64,000 nucleotides of DNA from the NCBI RefSeq assembly GCF_932526225.1, contig NC_064041.1, forward strand, positions 5,328,046 through 5,392,045, in the 5' to 3' direction. The position numbers and the translations under genes are program-made. Positions 35,224 through 49,300 of the stretch are shown in pieces. The notes below the pieces were generated by a model. The model was given only the letters and a program-made list of their open reading frames with translations. It had not been told where the DNA came from and made no database searches. Numbering within the stretch: the stretch's first letter is position 1; every line of letters starts with the position of its first letter. Source of the stretch: Nematostella vectensis (lineage: Eukaryota > Cnidaria > Anthozoa > Actiniaria > Edwardsiidae).

Positions 35224-35774
35224 TAAAACCATGAAATGTCATTGGATAGTGTGATATTTTCGAATGTATGGGGCGGGGGAATTTAAGATAACTATGTTAG
35301 CGAAAACAAATAATTTTTTCTTGAAAACTAAAACTATAGAATGTCAGTGCACCGAGTTTGAAACCCGCAACGAATTGTATTTTTTATAAGCTTACTGTAA
35401 GAAAGCTAGCAGTCAGAATGAGACTACAAACATATCGGGCGTTGCTGAACATGATGTCGATGAAGAAAGAGAAGGTTGTTTATTTCCCTTTTATATACAG
35501 AAATGCATATGAAATTTTTTCAAGGCCTATAAATTAATTTCACATCAATGTGAAATTGATGTGAAATGAAATCTCTTGGTTTCCATGGTACTTATAAATA
35601 TAGCTCCCAAGTAAAAATCAAAAATCACTATTCGAATTGAAATCGAGGAAATTCTCGCCGGCTAAATTCGCCAGCGAATTTTCATCGTCGCTTGCGCGGA
35701 CACACCTGGCGATTCGTCAGCGAATATTCTGCGCCCGGGAGCTAACGCACAGCGGTTTGTCAAGCCAATCCAAT

Positions 35775-36076
35775 ATGGCGCCTTGTGTAAACAAATGAAA
35801 AAAGTTGCTTTTTGCGCTATTGCGTTGTATATATTGCATTCGAGAGAAAAACGAAGATCAAAGAGATGGGACACTAAACACACCTGGTCCGAAGAATGGA
35901 TTTTGCGAAGGGAAACACACGGAGTGTACGAAAATTTGATAAGAGAGTTGAGGCTAGAAGATCACCCCAAGTATCGCTCGTACATGAGACTAACATCGGA
36001 GAGTTTTGAGAAGGTTCTTGGTTTTGTTGGCCCACACATCACCAGACAAAATACCACAACGTTAGAAGTCACGTGA
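35775..36076 (+). pseudogene. Harbinger/PIF transposase N-terminal fragment, copy 2
   Basis: This is the second copy within the 852 bp tandem duplication. It shares the frameshift of copy 1 and adds a nonsense change: codon 8 is TGA, where copy 1 has CGA, right after MAPCVNK. The downstream part (RETHGVYENL, IRELRLEDHPKYRSYMRL, SFEKVLGFVGPHITRQNT) remains readable. It ends at the same TGA and has no catalytic core. Confidence 0.72.
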
Positions 36077-36782
36077 TAAAACCATGAAATGTCATTGGAT
36101 AGTGTGATATTTTCGCGCTTTTATTATTATGCTATTATTTCCCTCGCAGGCGTTTTTAGGCAGGCGTCGCTCGCTCCCTCTCTCTGTCCTACGCTAAAAC
36201 ATGCCTTTCGCTCGAAATTTCGTTCGTTCAACCTACGGAAATAACACTAGTGTTAGCCGTCGGGAACTAATTAAACCCAAAATAAATAACTTACCCTTCT
36301 TTGACTGACATCTGCAGATATAGGATCAGGAACATTTTCTGTGGTGCCATTTTCTCCGCCTCCGTGGGTTTAATTTCTTATTTTTGACGGTAATCAAGTT
36401 TACATTAGCTCGGCTATATTTATTGCGAAAATGGTTAGCTAAATGGCATAGACTCTTCCACCACACCAACTCAAAACTTTGTCTACGAGCTTTCTGAACT
36501 GTCTGTGTGAAAAAATAAAAATAAAAATAGCCTGATCATTCCTTGTATTTCAACATGAAAACGAAGCAAATCTGAGAGCGTCTTGCATAGGTTGTTGTAT
36601 TTCCGTTTTGCTTGGCTTAAGGTTTTGTCGGTACTTTTGCCAAGTAATTCTATATAAGCTGAGTTAACGGTAGACATGGTGGATAAGAAATTTGTTTTTT
36701 TATATGCTTTTGATTATGTTGCTTTTTGAACTGATCAAAATTGGCGTTACAGGTGAAGTCAGTTCTCAACACAATATTCCTG

Positions 36783-39251
36783 TTAAAGTGCATCTGAAGG
36801 AATAAAAGCAATATCCTCCAAAACGGTTCATTCATCAAATATAATATCTTCAATGCTAGAAGAATCTTTATTACCAAAAATCACCGATTTCCCATAAACC
36901 CCGATTTTTTTACAGCCCTTTGAATATACCAGTCTGTAAAACACCTACTTGCCCAGTCCCCTCAAGGATAAAACTCTAGTTGGCGCGAAATGATCACCAT
37001 ATAAGGAGTATTGCGCGAGCTCGCGTGAATTTGCGTGAGAAAAAACAATTTTGGCTACATGCGGCGTCTTTACCTTGCAACTTTATTCGACGTGGAAATA
37101 AAGTGCTTTTCCTCTAGTTAGCGGGCTTAAAATGTAACCTTATACAAATATAAAACGTAAAACTTGCTTGCACTTAAAGTAGCCACTTATTGATAATTTA
37201 AATGATTTTGCAATTTTGAAAGCATTTACTTTGCTTTACTTGACCCAACATGGTGCCATTGCAGTTATCATAGTTTACCAAAGTAGTTGTACGAAATGCT
37301 GATTATCTCGCTAAAAGTTGGGTCCTTTAGATATCGATATAGCTTACATATAATTTAAATTATTGTTTGTAATTTGTTGGGAAAGAATTTCAATTGGGGC
37401 TTACGCCCTGTTTTCTTCTCCCGTCACATTGTTTCTTATTTTCTTTATCTTGTTTATTTCCTATTGTAAACCGTAGTATTTTTTTTTTTTGTGTGTGACA
37501 AAGCCAATAAACTAAACTAAATGATGTATAACCCCCAAAACCTGGATGAAATGCTAAAGGACCCACATTTTTTTGCACAAACAGTGATATAATATAATTT
37601 GCTTTCACATTTTTGCTGTGTATGTAAACATCATATTTTGTTCCGTCTCACTAGAGATGTAATAATCGCTAAATCCTTTTTGTCCTCTCAGTGCTCTGAC
37701 CAAATGTCAATATAAAGCATTCAATATGCATTTTTAGACTAGTCGTAGATAAAAATGAACACCCTTTAAGCTGTTTTATTTTTTCTAACCATTTCATCTC
37801 ATCGTACTGCGTGACAAAAAATATGCACGGCGCAATTTTGGTGTGGGTAACAGCAATTCCACCTCGCACAAAATGCTTGATATCTTGCTCAAAGTTGGGT
37901 CCTTTAGGTTTTCGTATAGATCACACATAATTTCAATGATACTCGATCCTCAAAACCTAGATGAAATTCTAAAGGACCCATATTTTTTCGCACAAACAGT
38001 CTCGCCCCGTGTAGGACATCGTATATCTTGTGAGACGTGCGCTCTCTGCCTTTTAAAATGTAAACATTGCTAAATAAACTTTCTTGAGTACACCCTTTGA
38101 TTAAAGAATGCATAAAAGCATTTGTTATATACAGTATGTATGTGATATAGTAGCGATTTGCCTTTCCAAGGGTACCATATTCTCAATCGGGATGGTTTGA
38201 GTATTTTTGTTGCCATTCTCATAGCATTTGCTTTATCCACAAAAAGTTGGCACAAATTTGTTGATGATTTCAGCAATTTCAACTCGCACAAAATGTATTT
38301 GTATAGATCACTGATAATTTCAATGATATACGATCCTCAAAACCTAGATGAAAAGCTAAAGAACCAAATTTTTTTCGTACAAATGCGGTCTTAATAAGAT
38401 TTGCTTTTACTTAAATTTCTTATTTTTATGTTATTAATAAGTGCTCAAAAATACTCATGACAACATGAGTACGAAAACGGCAAACAGGTAAATCGTTTAA
38501 TTTTATTTCAGGGTCGTATATCCAGCCGTTTTAGAGACGGTATCTGAATGTCAAACTTGCTGTGTTCAAACAAAAGTAGCGTAGAATCGAAGACCGAAGC
38601 GATGGAGTAATATTAAGTACGTACAAAAAATCAAAAACAACAAAATATGTAGCGAGCAGTAGTACTCGCGTGATATAACCATGAAATAAGACAACAATAA
38701 ACTTTATGATGTAAGTTAACGGATATAATTCCTTTTGTTCGTATCCACAGATATCACACTCACGATTCTACTGTTGTCAAACCATTTAGACGGCTGACAA
38801 GCTTCTCCTCCAGTTCCTTTCCTGTATTTTTTGGTATTTCGCCGGCCATATATCATTTGTCCGCAAATGCCTCCTCTTGGTATGGCAAAAATACGTTTCT
38901 GTAGCGTTGTTTAGCCGCTTTCTCCGTCGCGATGTCACTGACATCGCTTTCTTACTCGGCAGAGCTTGTCGTTTCACAGGGAGAACCGCTCATTTTCGTG
39001 AATGAAGATGTAGACTGCGCGCGCGAGCTGACAAGTTTGATTTTCGCGCCACGCGCCCGCAATACGTTTGTCGGTCAGTGACAAAGGTGTTTTACAGATT
39101 GGTATATCCAAAGGGCTGTAAAAAAAATCGGGGAATATGGGAAATCGGGATTTTTGGTAATAAAGATTCTTCTAGCATATAGGAGATATTAGATATCGAT
39201 GAATGAGCCGTTTTGAAGGATATCGGTTTTATTCCTTCAGATGCACTTTAA
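36783..39251. mobile_element. 2469 bp TTAA-flanked element with about 165 bp inverted ends
   Basis: The left arm 36783-36946 and right arm 39085-39251 are inverse copies (TTAAAGTGCATCTGAAGG outside, CTGTAAAACACCT inside). Similarity stops exactly at TTAA on both sides. Inside are three diverged direct copies of a segment with AACCT-GATGAAA-GCTAAAG (about 37540, 37960, 38340) and the dead exon at 38764-38993. No transposase core was seen. Confidence 0.75.
38764..38993 (-). pseudogene. Dead first exon inside the TTAA-flanked element
   Basis: Reading from ATG (38993) gives a protein-like frame with two in-frame stops: MSGSPCETTSSAE, stop, ESDVSDIATEKAAKQRYRNV, FLPYQEEAFADK, stop, YMAGEIPKNTGKELEEKLVS, RLNGLTTVES. 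It ends at a good donor, GAATC|GTGAGT. Acidic and basic residues are patterned like a real exon. I do not recognise the family. It may be the transposon's own 5' exon or a captured host exon, now dead. Confidence 0.4.
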
Positions 39252-40956
39252 TATGCTTTTTAATTAATTTTATAACGAGGGTTAGGATAGAGGCTAGAGG
39301 CTAGAATAGCCAAATGACGGTGCCCCAAGCAGCAGCGCAAGCAATTAGAGGTGGCTTCTTTGAAGTATGCACTATATAGAAAGGCCAATTAAAAAGTGCT
39401 GTGTCGGATTATCTATAAAGAATTCTCCGAACGAGGAGAGGGGCCCCGCTAAAAACATATGTCACATGTTCCCATTTTAAACCTAACGTGCAAATTACGT
39501 GCAATCAACAGCAACCCTCTTCGAACCCTTTGCTAAAAGATAGCAAAGATGTTTGTAAACTTTTTGTAAAAGTGCAAATGTTTAGCCTTAATGAATAGTG
39601 GAGTGGCTACTAATGTCCCTTAAAGAGTAGCACGGAAAATATAACATTGAGAAATCCAAAAATCTGAGAGGGGAGAAAATATGAATACTACTTTGAGCGT
39701 TCTGGGTTGTATTCTGAGTGAGATTACCTATCTTTTATTTCACATCCACATTTCAAGCCAACTAGGTATAGCTTGGATGGTTTTTAGCCTAACAGTTTAA
39801 GTGTCTTACGTCCCCTCTTACCCACAGCTTTGAAAACTTCACATAATTCTTTTAAAACGAAGTTTAGGTTTTGTGGTGCGTGGGGAGAAAGGGATGGGGG
39901 ATGCCCAGGCACTATAAAAGGATGCTCAAATATCTTTTAGCAAGAATGTTTTTGGATTCTTTGGAGATTAAGGTGATGTTGCACGCGCCGTTTTTGGCTA
40001 TGATTTGTGTTTCATATACGGCAGGCACCGCGTCGCGAGTTTTTGATTCGACTTCAAAATCTTGCAACGTGCAACATCACCTTTATTTTTATAATGTATG
40101 CTTAATGCCTTAAGGCGATACGGCTAGTGCAACATAAGCCTAATTTGTTTTGTTTACACCGCAGACTGAGTCAGATGAGTCGGCAAATTTTCTGTGCAGC
40201 AGTATATCAGATGGATTAACAAAGATGGAAAGAGTACTTACACTATTTCCATAAAATAAAATCTAAATTACTCTTACATAGTGACTATTTCAGAGAATGA
40301 GTTTAACGAGGCATTGTTCCCATTTGAATTTTCTTAAATAAGTAGTACCTTATTACACTTATTTTTGCGACAATAAAATTTCGCAATTTTGAGATGGCGA
40401 TATTTCGCGGCACTTTATTTCCGCGATTTTCCTATTTTCGTAAAAAACAGATCACTTTATTTTCGCGATTTCGCGATTTTGGGAAAATAAAATCAAGCAA
40501 AACAAGTGGAATTAAAACGTACTGTAATCATTAAAACTGACACAATTTATAACAAAAAGATGCGTTGACAAAATGTATTTTCATAAAAATCTATAAATAC
40601 AAGTCCAACTCAACGCCTTACCGTACTATATGTACATTGGATGACTAAACAGACAAAGTGTTTCCATAAAACTTATTAAACGGCCAATTTTCCCCCACAG
40701 TCCACTCAATTTACGAGTGAGCCCGCCAATCAATTACCAGGGACTGCTTGTGATTGGCTATTTCGCGCTAGTGTCAATCAACACTGCTAACGAACTTTTA
40801 CTCGAAATCCCAAAACTCCAGGGAAATAATATTATTTTTAAGTGCCTTTCTTGGCCACGTCCCTACTGGTCATATCCTTACAATTTATTTAAAATATAGG
40901 GAGGGGGGGCACGTGCCCCCAGTGCCTCACCCCGCTACGGCCATGAAATGTAAAGA
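39252..40956. other. Intergenic, nothing recognised
   Basis: A purine/pyrimidine-patterned stretch with TTTCGCGATTTT-like motifs (40370-40490) and a GGGGGGGCACGTGCCCCC palindrome (40904-40921). No gene seen. Confidence 0.5.
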
Positions 40957-42196
40957 TGAACATAAGTAAATATTAACAATACCAACTACCCACAAGCAAA
41001 TGAATATAAGTAAATATTAGCAATACCCATTGCTCTCAAGCAAATGAATATAAGGAAATATCGACAATAAGCACTGCACCCAAGCAAATAAATATAAGTA
41101 AATATTAGCAATACCCATTGCTCCCAAGCAAATAAATATAAGGAAATACCAACAATAACGACTGCACCCAAGCAAATAAATATAAGTAAATATTAGCAAT
41201 ACCCATTGCTCCCAAGCAAATGAATATAAGGAAATACCAACAATAATGACTGCACCCAAGCAAATAAATATAAGTAAATATTAGCAATACCCATTGCTCC
41301 CAAGCAAATAAATATAAGAAAAATATCAACAATAAGCACTGCACCCAAGCAAATGAATATAAGTAAATATTAGCAATACCCATTGCTCCCAAGCAAATGA
41401 ATATAAGTAAATATTAACAATACCCACGACCCGCAAGCAAATGAATATAAGTAAATATTATCAATATCCATTGCTCCCAAGCAAATAAATATAAGTAAAT
41501 ATTAGCAATACCCATTGCTCCCAAGCAAATGAATATAAGGAAATACCAACAATAACGACTGCACCCAAGCAAATAAATATAAGTAAATATTAGCAATACC
41601 CATTGCTCCCAAGCAAATAAATATAAGGAAATACCAACAATAACGACTGCACCCAAGCAAATGAATATAAGTAAATATTAACAATACCCACGACCCGCAA
41701 GCAAATGAATATAAGTAAATATTATCAATATCCATTGCTCCCAAGCAAATAAATATAAGTAAATATTAGCAATACCCATTGCTCTCAAGCAAATATTTAT
41801 AAGGAAATATTAACAATAACCACTGCACCCAAGCAAATGAATGTAAGTAAATAAACAATACCCACTACCCACAAGGAAATAAATATAAGTAAATATTAGC
41901 AATACCCATTGCTTCCAAGCAAATAAATATAAGAAAATATCAACAATAAGCACTGCACCCAAGCAAATGAATATAAGTAAATATTAGCAATACCCATTGC
42001 TCCCAAGCAAATAAATATAAGGAAATACCAACAATAACGACTGCACCCAAGCAAATGAATATAAGTAAATATTAGCAATACCCATTGCTCCCAAGCAAAT
42101 GAATATAAGTAAATATTAGCAATACCCATTGCTCCCAAGCAAATGAATATAGGAAATAGTAACAATACCCACTGCACCCAAGCAAACAAGCAAATG
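40957..42196 (+). repeat. Minisatellite, 44 bp unit, about 28 copies
   Basis: The unit is CCCAAGCAAATAAATATAAG, TAAATATTAGCAATACCCAT, TGCT. Two main variants alternate. It lies 280 bases downstream of the ABCC stop, so it could sit in or just after the 3' UTR. Minus-strand ORFs across it are repeat artefacts (three units make 44 codons). Confidence 0.93.
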
Positions 42197-42472
42197 AGCA
42201 TACGACTTAGTAAGCAAATATTTGAATATTTAATCTAATGCCTAATTACTTTCAAAGCAGTTAAACATATGATCAATAGTTAAATAATTGATAATACTCA
42301 ATTGTTTTCAAAGAAAATGAACAAATGAAAAACAAAACAAAGAAGATCTTGCATGATCTGAAAATCTTTTACATAGCTAACGGCCACATAGCTACATATA
42401 CGAATCACAAATAAATGTTTGCATTATTCTGCTGCTTCTTAACCGCCTGGTGGTAAGGCTAAGTGCTAACAG

Positions 42473-43380
42473 CTAGCTACTTGTAATCCCCTGACTTGCC
42501 TTGACCAAGCATGAGAATACACCATCTTTCCCGGCAAGCACTTCGGGCGCGCCATTATCAACCACGTGACCATGCTCCATGACTACAACTGACGCGTAGT
42601 CCATAATAGTATTTATCCTGTGTGCGATCGTAAGCACGGTGCAGTCCGAAAACCGGTCACGGATGACTTGTTGGACTAGCCTGTCCGTCCGGTAGTCAAC
42701 ATTAGCGGTTGCTTCGTCCAAAATTAAGACCTTGCACTTCTGCAGTAGCGCTCGAGCGAGGCAAAGTAGCTGTTTCTCGCCCATGCTTAGCCCTGCCCCA
42801 CCCTCCCCTAGACGGTAGTCCAACTTTCCAGGAAGGCAAGACACGCAGCCTGCTAACTGGACATTCCGCAAAGCTGTCCAAAGTTCCTGGTCATTGAATG
42901 CGTTTACCGGATCCAGGTTCTTCCTTAGACTGCCGGCAAACACCACCGGATCCTGCGTGATGACACTCATCGCCCGCCGCGCTGCCTGGATGTTAATCAT
43001 ACCCAAATCAATGCCGTCAATAATCACCTCGCCTTTAGGTTCCGGCATACGAAACAGCGCCGCTACCAAGCTGGACTTTCCCGCTCCGGTCCGTCCAACA
43101 ATCCCAACCTTCCCTTTCGCCTGGATCCTCACATTCACTTCCTCTAATGCGCATGACCCGCCTTCGTAGTACGCTAGCGAGACGTCCTGCAGTCGCAGCT
43201 CGCCGCGGTCGGGCCAGTCCTCGCGTGGCTGTACTTGGCGCTCATAGCCTGGTTCCGAGGGAAGCCTGGTGTATGTGATGACGCGTTCTACTGACGTCAT
43301 GAGGCACTCGACTTCGGTGGCTTTGAGGACTCCGTATTGCGTCTGACCTATGATGCCGATCGCAAACGATAACAGCATAC
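42473..43380 (-). CDS. ABCC exon 10 (NBD2 and stop)
   Basis: The acceptor is CCCTCACAG|GTATG. The exon encodes residues 1047-1348 and stops at TAG (42473-42475). It carries the last TMD2 helix, the ECLMTSVERVITYTRLP bridge, and NBD2: GRTGAGKSS, Q-loop TQDPVVFAGS, LSMGEKQLLCLARA, LILDEATANVD and IAHR. The catalytic Glu and His are intact. The ABC signature ends in Glu, where most ABCC proteins have Gln. No canonical AATAAA was seen soon after the stop; an ATTAAA on the minus strand lies near 42229, just before the 44 bp array. Confidence 0.97.
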
Positions 43381-46300
43381 CTGTGAGGGCTGCATAGAAA
43401 CAATGTTATGTCAGCTGGCTCAAGGTTAATGCGCAGTGAAATATGATTTGCTTTTCAAGTGATGGGTCCAGGTCTAAGCCCGGGTCATGTAAGATCGGAA
43501 TTGTTTTTTTATAGACAAAATGGAGTCGTTTTAAAAGGAAAAACCCTTTTAGGCCAAGTAAAAATAAACAAATGTTTTCCGTCCGGATTTCTAAAAAATT
43601 TCGAGCGGGCGGCCGCCTTTTTATTTTTTTCCTGAATATTTATTATTTGCAAAAAACTACTGAAGCGCTTAGCTGCATATGTTAACCACCGCGTCTACTG
43701 AAGTGATGTGTTGCCTAATATACACCTATTTCAATAAAGGTTGTCTGTGCAAATGGCAGTTATATGACTGGAAGTAACCATGCGCCTCGACGAATATGGA
43801 TAATCAAAACAATTATGCATTAAAGGTTACCAATGCTTGGCTCTGACATTGCTGGACTTTATTTAATACCTTTAATTTTACCAATAATTAGTACCGAAAA
43901 GCCATTTACCATTCTCCATTTGCACTGTCAATCTTTTGCGAAAAAGATGTATGTAGCTAGGCGCTTCAGCGGTTTTTACCCATGCTTACATGCGGGCTTG
44001 TCGCGTAGTCTGGAAACCGGCTGACGACAACCTTTTGTCAATCGACTGTAATTTATAGCGTTTCTGTTAATCTGTCTCTGTGTTTTTGCTTCTGAATTAA
44101 AAATTGATGCAGCCTATAACGAGCGAACGGTATGAATGTGCGAAGAATGGGGGACTTGCGCTAAGAGATCACGTGACTGTTTGGGTGGCAAACTAGCGCG
44201 CGCTTAGCCCAAAAATTTCACGTGATCTCTTAACGCAAGTCCCCTATTGGAAGTGAAAGTGTACAAGCGTGCTACGTAGGCCAGCTTTAAACCTGCTATA
44301 AGCGCCACCAGTTCATACCTGGGTCTTGGCTGAGTAGGTACGATCCTATCGCTACCATGGTGACTAGACATGCGCAGAGTAGATCTAGGTAAAGTCCAAT
44401 CCACCTGTTTGCCGCTCTGACCAGGAAGGAGGCCTGCGTGTTTTCGTTTTGATATCTGGAAAACACAATTTTTATTATGCGAATTGATTTGATCAAAACT
44501 GTGATATATGGAATTGGATTGATGGTAGGTGATGTTGGTGCTACTGGTGCAGGTGATGATGGTGGTGCTATTGGTTGTGATGGTGGTGGTGTTATTGGTG
44601 GTGGTGACACTGTTATTGTTGGTGGTCACGCTGCTATTGATGTTGGGTGATGGTGCTATTGGTGGTGATGGTGCTATTGCTGGTGATGATGGTGCTAATG
44701 GTGGTGGTGATGATGGTGCTAATGGTGGTGATGGTGGTGCTACTGTCGATGGTATTGTTGATGGTGCTATCGATGGTGGTGCTGCGGTAGTTCTTCAATG
44801 GTTGTGGTGGTGGTGCCATCAGTGGTAATGATGGTGCTATTGGTGTTGCTATTGGTGGTGGCGATGGTGGTGCTATCGATGGTGGTGCTAGCGGTGGTTG
44901 TTCTATGGTTGTGATGCTGGTGGTGGTGCTGTCAGTGGTAATGATGGTGCTATTGGTATTGGTGGCGGTGCTACTGGTGATGATGCTTTGGGGGTGGTAA
45001 TGGTGATGGCGGTTATGTTTATGATGGTGATATAAATGATGATGATGGCGATGACGGGGATCGTGGTGGTAGCGTTGATAATAGTGATGACGCTGATGGT
45101 AATGTTTATGATGGCGATACTAGTTTTGGTGGTGATAGTGATGGCGGTGGTAATTGTGATGGTGATGGTGACGGTGATGGTGGTGGTAGTGGTGGTAATA
45201 GTGACGGCGATAATGATGACAGCGGTGGCGGTAATGTTTAAGATGCTATGGGAATTATTTTTAGCGGTAATGATAGTGGGTGGCTTGCGATGATATTCAT
45301 TGAGTCAGCATCAAAACTGAGTAAGCCTTAAAACGGCCCGGCCTCAGCTAAAAAAAAGTTGCAATAAAGGAAAGTGATGATGACAGCGAAAGCAAGATGG
45401 GAAAGTACAGAGAGTGGCCTTTAGTAAATGGCGCTTTAGAAACGAATTGTTCATTGCTCCTCTTTTTTGTTTTGAACAAGGCTAGCTCGATTTCGATTTC
45501 AATTTTGGATGCATTGGCTGATCAGAGAGCAATATAATAAAAATAGTTGCCTGTCACTAAATTGGACTACAAACAAATAAAGTGGGACAGTTGTGCTCTG
45601 GAGTGCTTAGTTCCATCGGAGTAGTGTATGTTAACAGGCAACGTTGGCTTGAAGCCGCATTGTCACCAGTTTACTTCAGGAGGTCCAACGGAAACCTCAA
45701 CCGTTAAGAGACAAAAGAATCAATTAGAATCCGCGCAATTTAACAGGCCATCCGCTCTAAATTATCAATCACATCCTCAAGGAAACTTCCAATAAACACA
45801 CTACTTTCACTATTTTTAAATATTTTTTCGCGTTTTCCGTTGATAATCATAGGATATTGTTACGTAACCGACCGGAAGTAAACTGGTGACAATGCGGCTC
45901 TAATTTGCAGATGAAAGTTTTATTCATAATTGGTTAAGACTGCGACGATATCGGTGACAACTATTTCAATACTTACTTGGTCAATCTAGCACAAAATTCC
46001 TTCTCCATCTGGAATGATCGAATCGTTTCCAGTCCCTCGATGCTGTCGGCAACGTGCGCGAACACAGGGCTGCTTCGTATGCTTTCAAGTCTTTGAAGTT
46101 CGCGCGCTGCCTTGAGGTAATACCGCGTCAAAAGTGCAAACCCTGCCAGCAGTGGAGCTATGACCACAATAAACCAGAGATTGACGACCGCAGTGAGTAG
46201 TACGACGCCTAAGAAGTGGAGGATAGCAGACGCCGCTTTGTAGAACTGGATGGGTAGCATGTCATCCATAGCACCTGAGAATAATCAAAGGCTCTGTGAG

Positions 46301-49300
46301 CCAACCCGTGAATGCAAATTTATTTTTCTAGTTATTTTTTTGTGTGCATAAAAGTTGCGTACCCAGGGCAGCGACGCCTTCAGTTGTCGCTCAGCCGTCG
46401 AGCTGTCAAGACGTATCGCATTTTCTTATCGAAATCGAATATTTGGCCATATAAACTAGCATAGGTAGAAAGAAACTTTAAGCTGAGAAAGATGAGGAAG
46501 TGATTTGGGGTTTTAAAGGACGCATTCAGAGTTGTATTATGAAATTTTGTTTCTATTACTCTGCCTAACGGTTAGTCCGCCATGTTGGTTCTCATCTCAA
46601 ACTTCTCGAGGTGTGAAAAGGGGGCGTGCCTATCCCTTTTACAGCGCGGTTTCGCGTTTAAATATGATTCATACTACAGTCAACTCTTCCCGACACACAA
46701 GGCTATATTATGCGCTCGATGAATTCAATCGCCAGCCATCGCCAGTATCGGACGAATCAGACGTCTGGATATCGACAAATTCGCCGCCGCGGCAGCAGAC
46801 AGAACTAGCGATTTTCAGCCGGTGATTAAAATTCGCTCATACGAGTTTAACAAATCAACCAGTGTGTGGTGGGCTTTAGGATACTCCGCTTTAATAACAC
46901 CAGACCATAACGGACAACCCGCTATCAAGGACACCTCAACATAACGGACAACCCGCTATTATGGATACCCCACTATTGGGGACACCACGCTATTACGGAC
47001 AACCCGCTATTACGAACTCTCGCTACAGTCAACTCTCTTCTTGGAACACCTTGCTATTAAGGACAACCTAACAATAATTATTATGGTCTAAACAATGATA
47101 ACAGTCATGCACGCACGATTTGATTTATCGACGGGACTAAAGGAACTATGGTATAATGAATATAATGTCAGAATGTTATTTCAGCATTTTGTATTTGATG
47201 ATAACAATAGAAAATATCTACCTGTGTCCTTAGAGAAGCGATTCATAATCCTGCCAACAGGGTTTGTATCGAAGAACAGTACAGGTGACTTGATGACGGC
47301 GACAGTCATCTTGTCATTCAGTCTGTTGGACGATAGACTGGCGGAGTGGCAGAAAGCAAACGCACGAACCATAGCGAGAACTAGCGCGCCTGCGGTCAGG
47401 CCAGCGTACACCTCTAGTGCGGTCACCCTGTGCTTATCATACCGAGAGAGCCTGGCAATACTTGAGAGCCACCAGTGAGGGATAAGAAGCGCCGCTGAAT
47501 AATGAGAAGCAAAGATAAGTCAAGATTTGTGTAGTGCTTTGTGCTAGCAGCTGTATTTCATATAGATTTGCAGGAATTCGTGTTTTCTATGAATTTGCAA
47601 GTCGCCATTTTTAAAATAGATCCAGGCCCTTAGCGTAGAAAAAAAAACTGCCATTGTCATTGATATGCAGACAATGTACACCTGTTGACCTAAACAGATT
47701 AAGATGTTTACATTTTTTAAATATATATTTACGTTAAGTAAAGATGCCAGTCTGTGCTGTTAGCGCGTGAAAAACATAAAATTTCGTATTGAGACCAAAA
47801 GACATCATCTGAGCCAAGGTAAAAAGGGCTTTCTTAACCTTGTCATAAAGTATGGATTGTTATGATACACAGACAAAGTTTTTACTTGAAGAACACTTGT
47901 CAGCCATACCTTCTTCACTAAACTTTCGATAGAAAAAATCTAAAATCAAAGTTTCACCACAATTGCTTTTTCAAATAAATGGAAATGAATGCTTTCTTAC
48001 ATTGCTATTTTGCTCGGATGACAAGTTGGCGGTTTACAGAGATTTTTTAACCAGACTTGATGTGGCACTTTCTTACCTTGCACCGCCACAAAGAACACAA
48101 TCAGTATCAACAAAAGAGGCGTCGATAAACCCGCCCGGAAGTACTCCCAATACAGATGCCACGTGACCACCCCAGTGACCCGGTCCTCGTCTTCCTCTTC
48201 CATGTCGCGACTTCCGGCGCGTCGAGTCATGCCCAGGCCCCTGGCGCCATCATCTGACCGCTGGTCGCGCACGGGCTCAAGAAGCTTGGTCTCTTTTAGT
48301 AAGTTTTGTAGTGCAGTATTTTCATTCAGTTCCTCATATTTCCCTTTGGCTTTGTTTTAGAAAGAGGAGCTAGTGTTGATAATTTACATCCACCTCAGCA
48401 AACGCCTTCAGTGTGTAAGGGGATGAGGCGATGATAAGGACGAGACTGGAATTTATTTTTAAAAATATATAATCTATGAAATATCCTTCCTAACTTATAA
48501 CACAAAAGTTATTCTTTTGCATTTATATTTACGTTACAACTTGTTGCTCCACCCTATTTTACACCTATCTTTCCACAACTCTCCAACATTTACTCCGCCC
48601 ATCTGCTTCTAACCAATACCAAAAAAAAACAGTCGTCGTTGTTGTTGTTGTTGTTGTTGTTGCTGTTGTTGTTAATACTGCACCGTTGTTATAGTTGTGT
48701 TGACGGCGGAACCAGAAAATATTGAGTTCTTTGTCCAGAAAAAAATATTTCTATTTTTTACTGCACTGTTCTTATAGTTGCGTTGACGGTGGAACCAGAA
48801 AATATTTAGTTACTTTGTCCAGAAAAAAATATTTCTATTTTTTTTATAGAAATGCTGAGCATCTTTGTCTATGTGCGTGTGTTTATAGCCAACCAAATAA
48901 TTAGGGCGGTTGGGAGAGGGGTGGGGCTTGCAGTGCTAGCGAGTTCCGCTTTCTTCGAGTCTATGCCCCTCTTACCTGCTACACGTCCCTCCTTCAACAG
49001 CACAATCTGATCGGCCTTGTGAAGAAACTGCAGCTGATGCGTCGCCAAGATTCTCACTTTCTCCCTCAACTCCCCACAAATGCACTCCTCAAAGATGTGC
49101 TGAGCCACCTTGGGATCGACTGCACTCAATGGGTCATCCAATAGCAACACATCACAATCGGAGTACACTGCGCGTGCAAGACTGACACGCGACCGCTGAC
49201 CACCACTTAGGCTTATACCCCGTTGGCCAATAACACTTAGATCACCGTAGGGGAAATGCAACATGTCTTCCTCTAAGTCACATGCTCTAAGAACCCTCCA

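Larger units (their letters stand above)
34411..36114 (+). repeat. Tandem duplication, 852 bp unit, two copies
   Basis: Units start GAATGTATGGGGCGGGGGAA at 34411 and 35263 and end GATAGTGTGATATTTTC. Identity is high (about 97% by eye). Each has a palindrome TTTCACATCAATGTGAAA and one Harbinger fragment. The duplication is younger than the shared frameshift. Confidence 0.9.

Noticed and set aside
35662-35883. Minus-strand ORFs opposite the Harbinger fragments
   Set aside because: They are shadows of the transposase fragments. The family-like residues are only on the plus strand.
44204-45293. Thr/Ile-rich and Val/Met-rich ORFs
   Set aside because: They are translations of the GGT/GAT low-complexity tract in intron 8.
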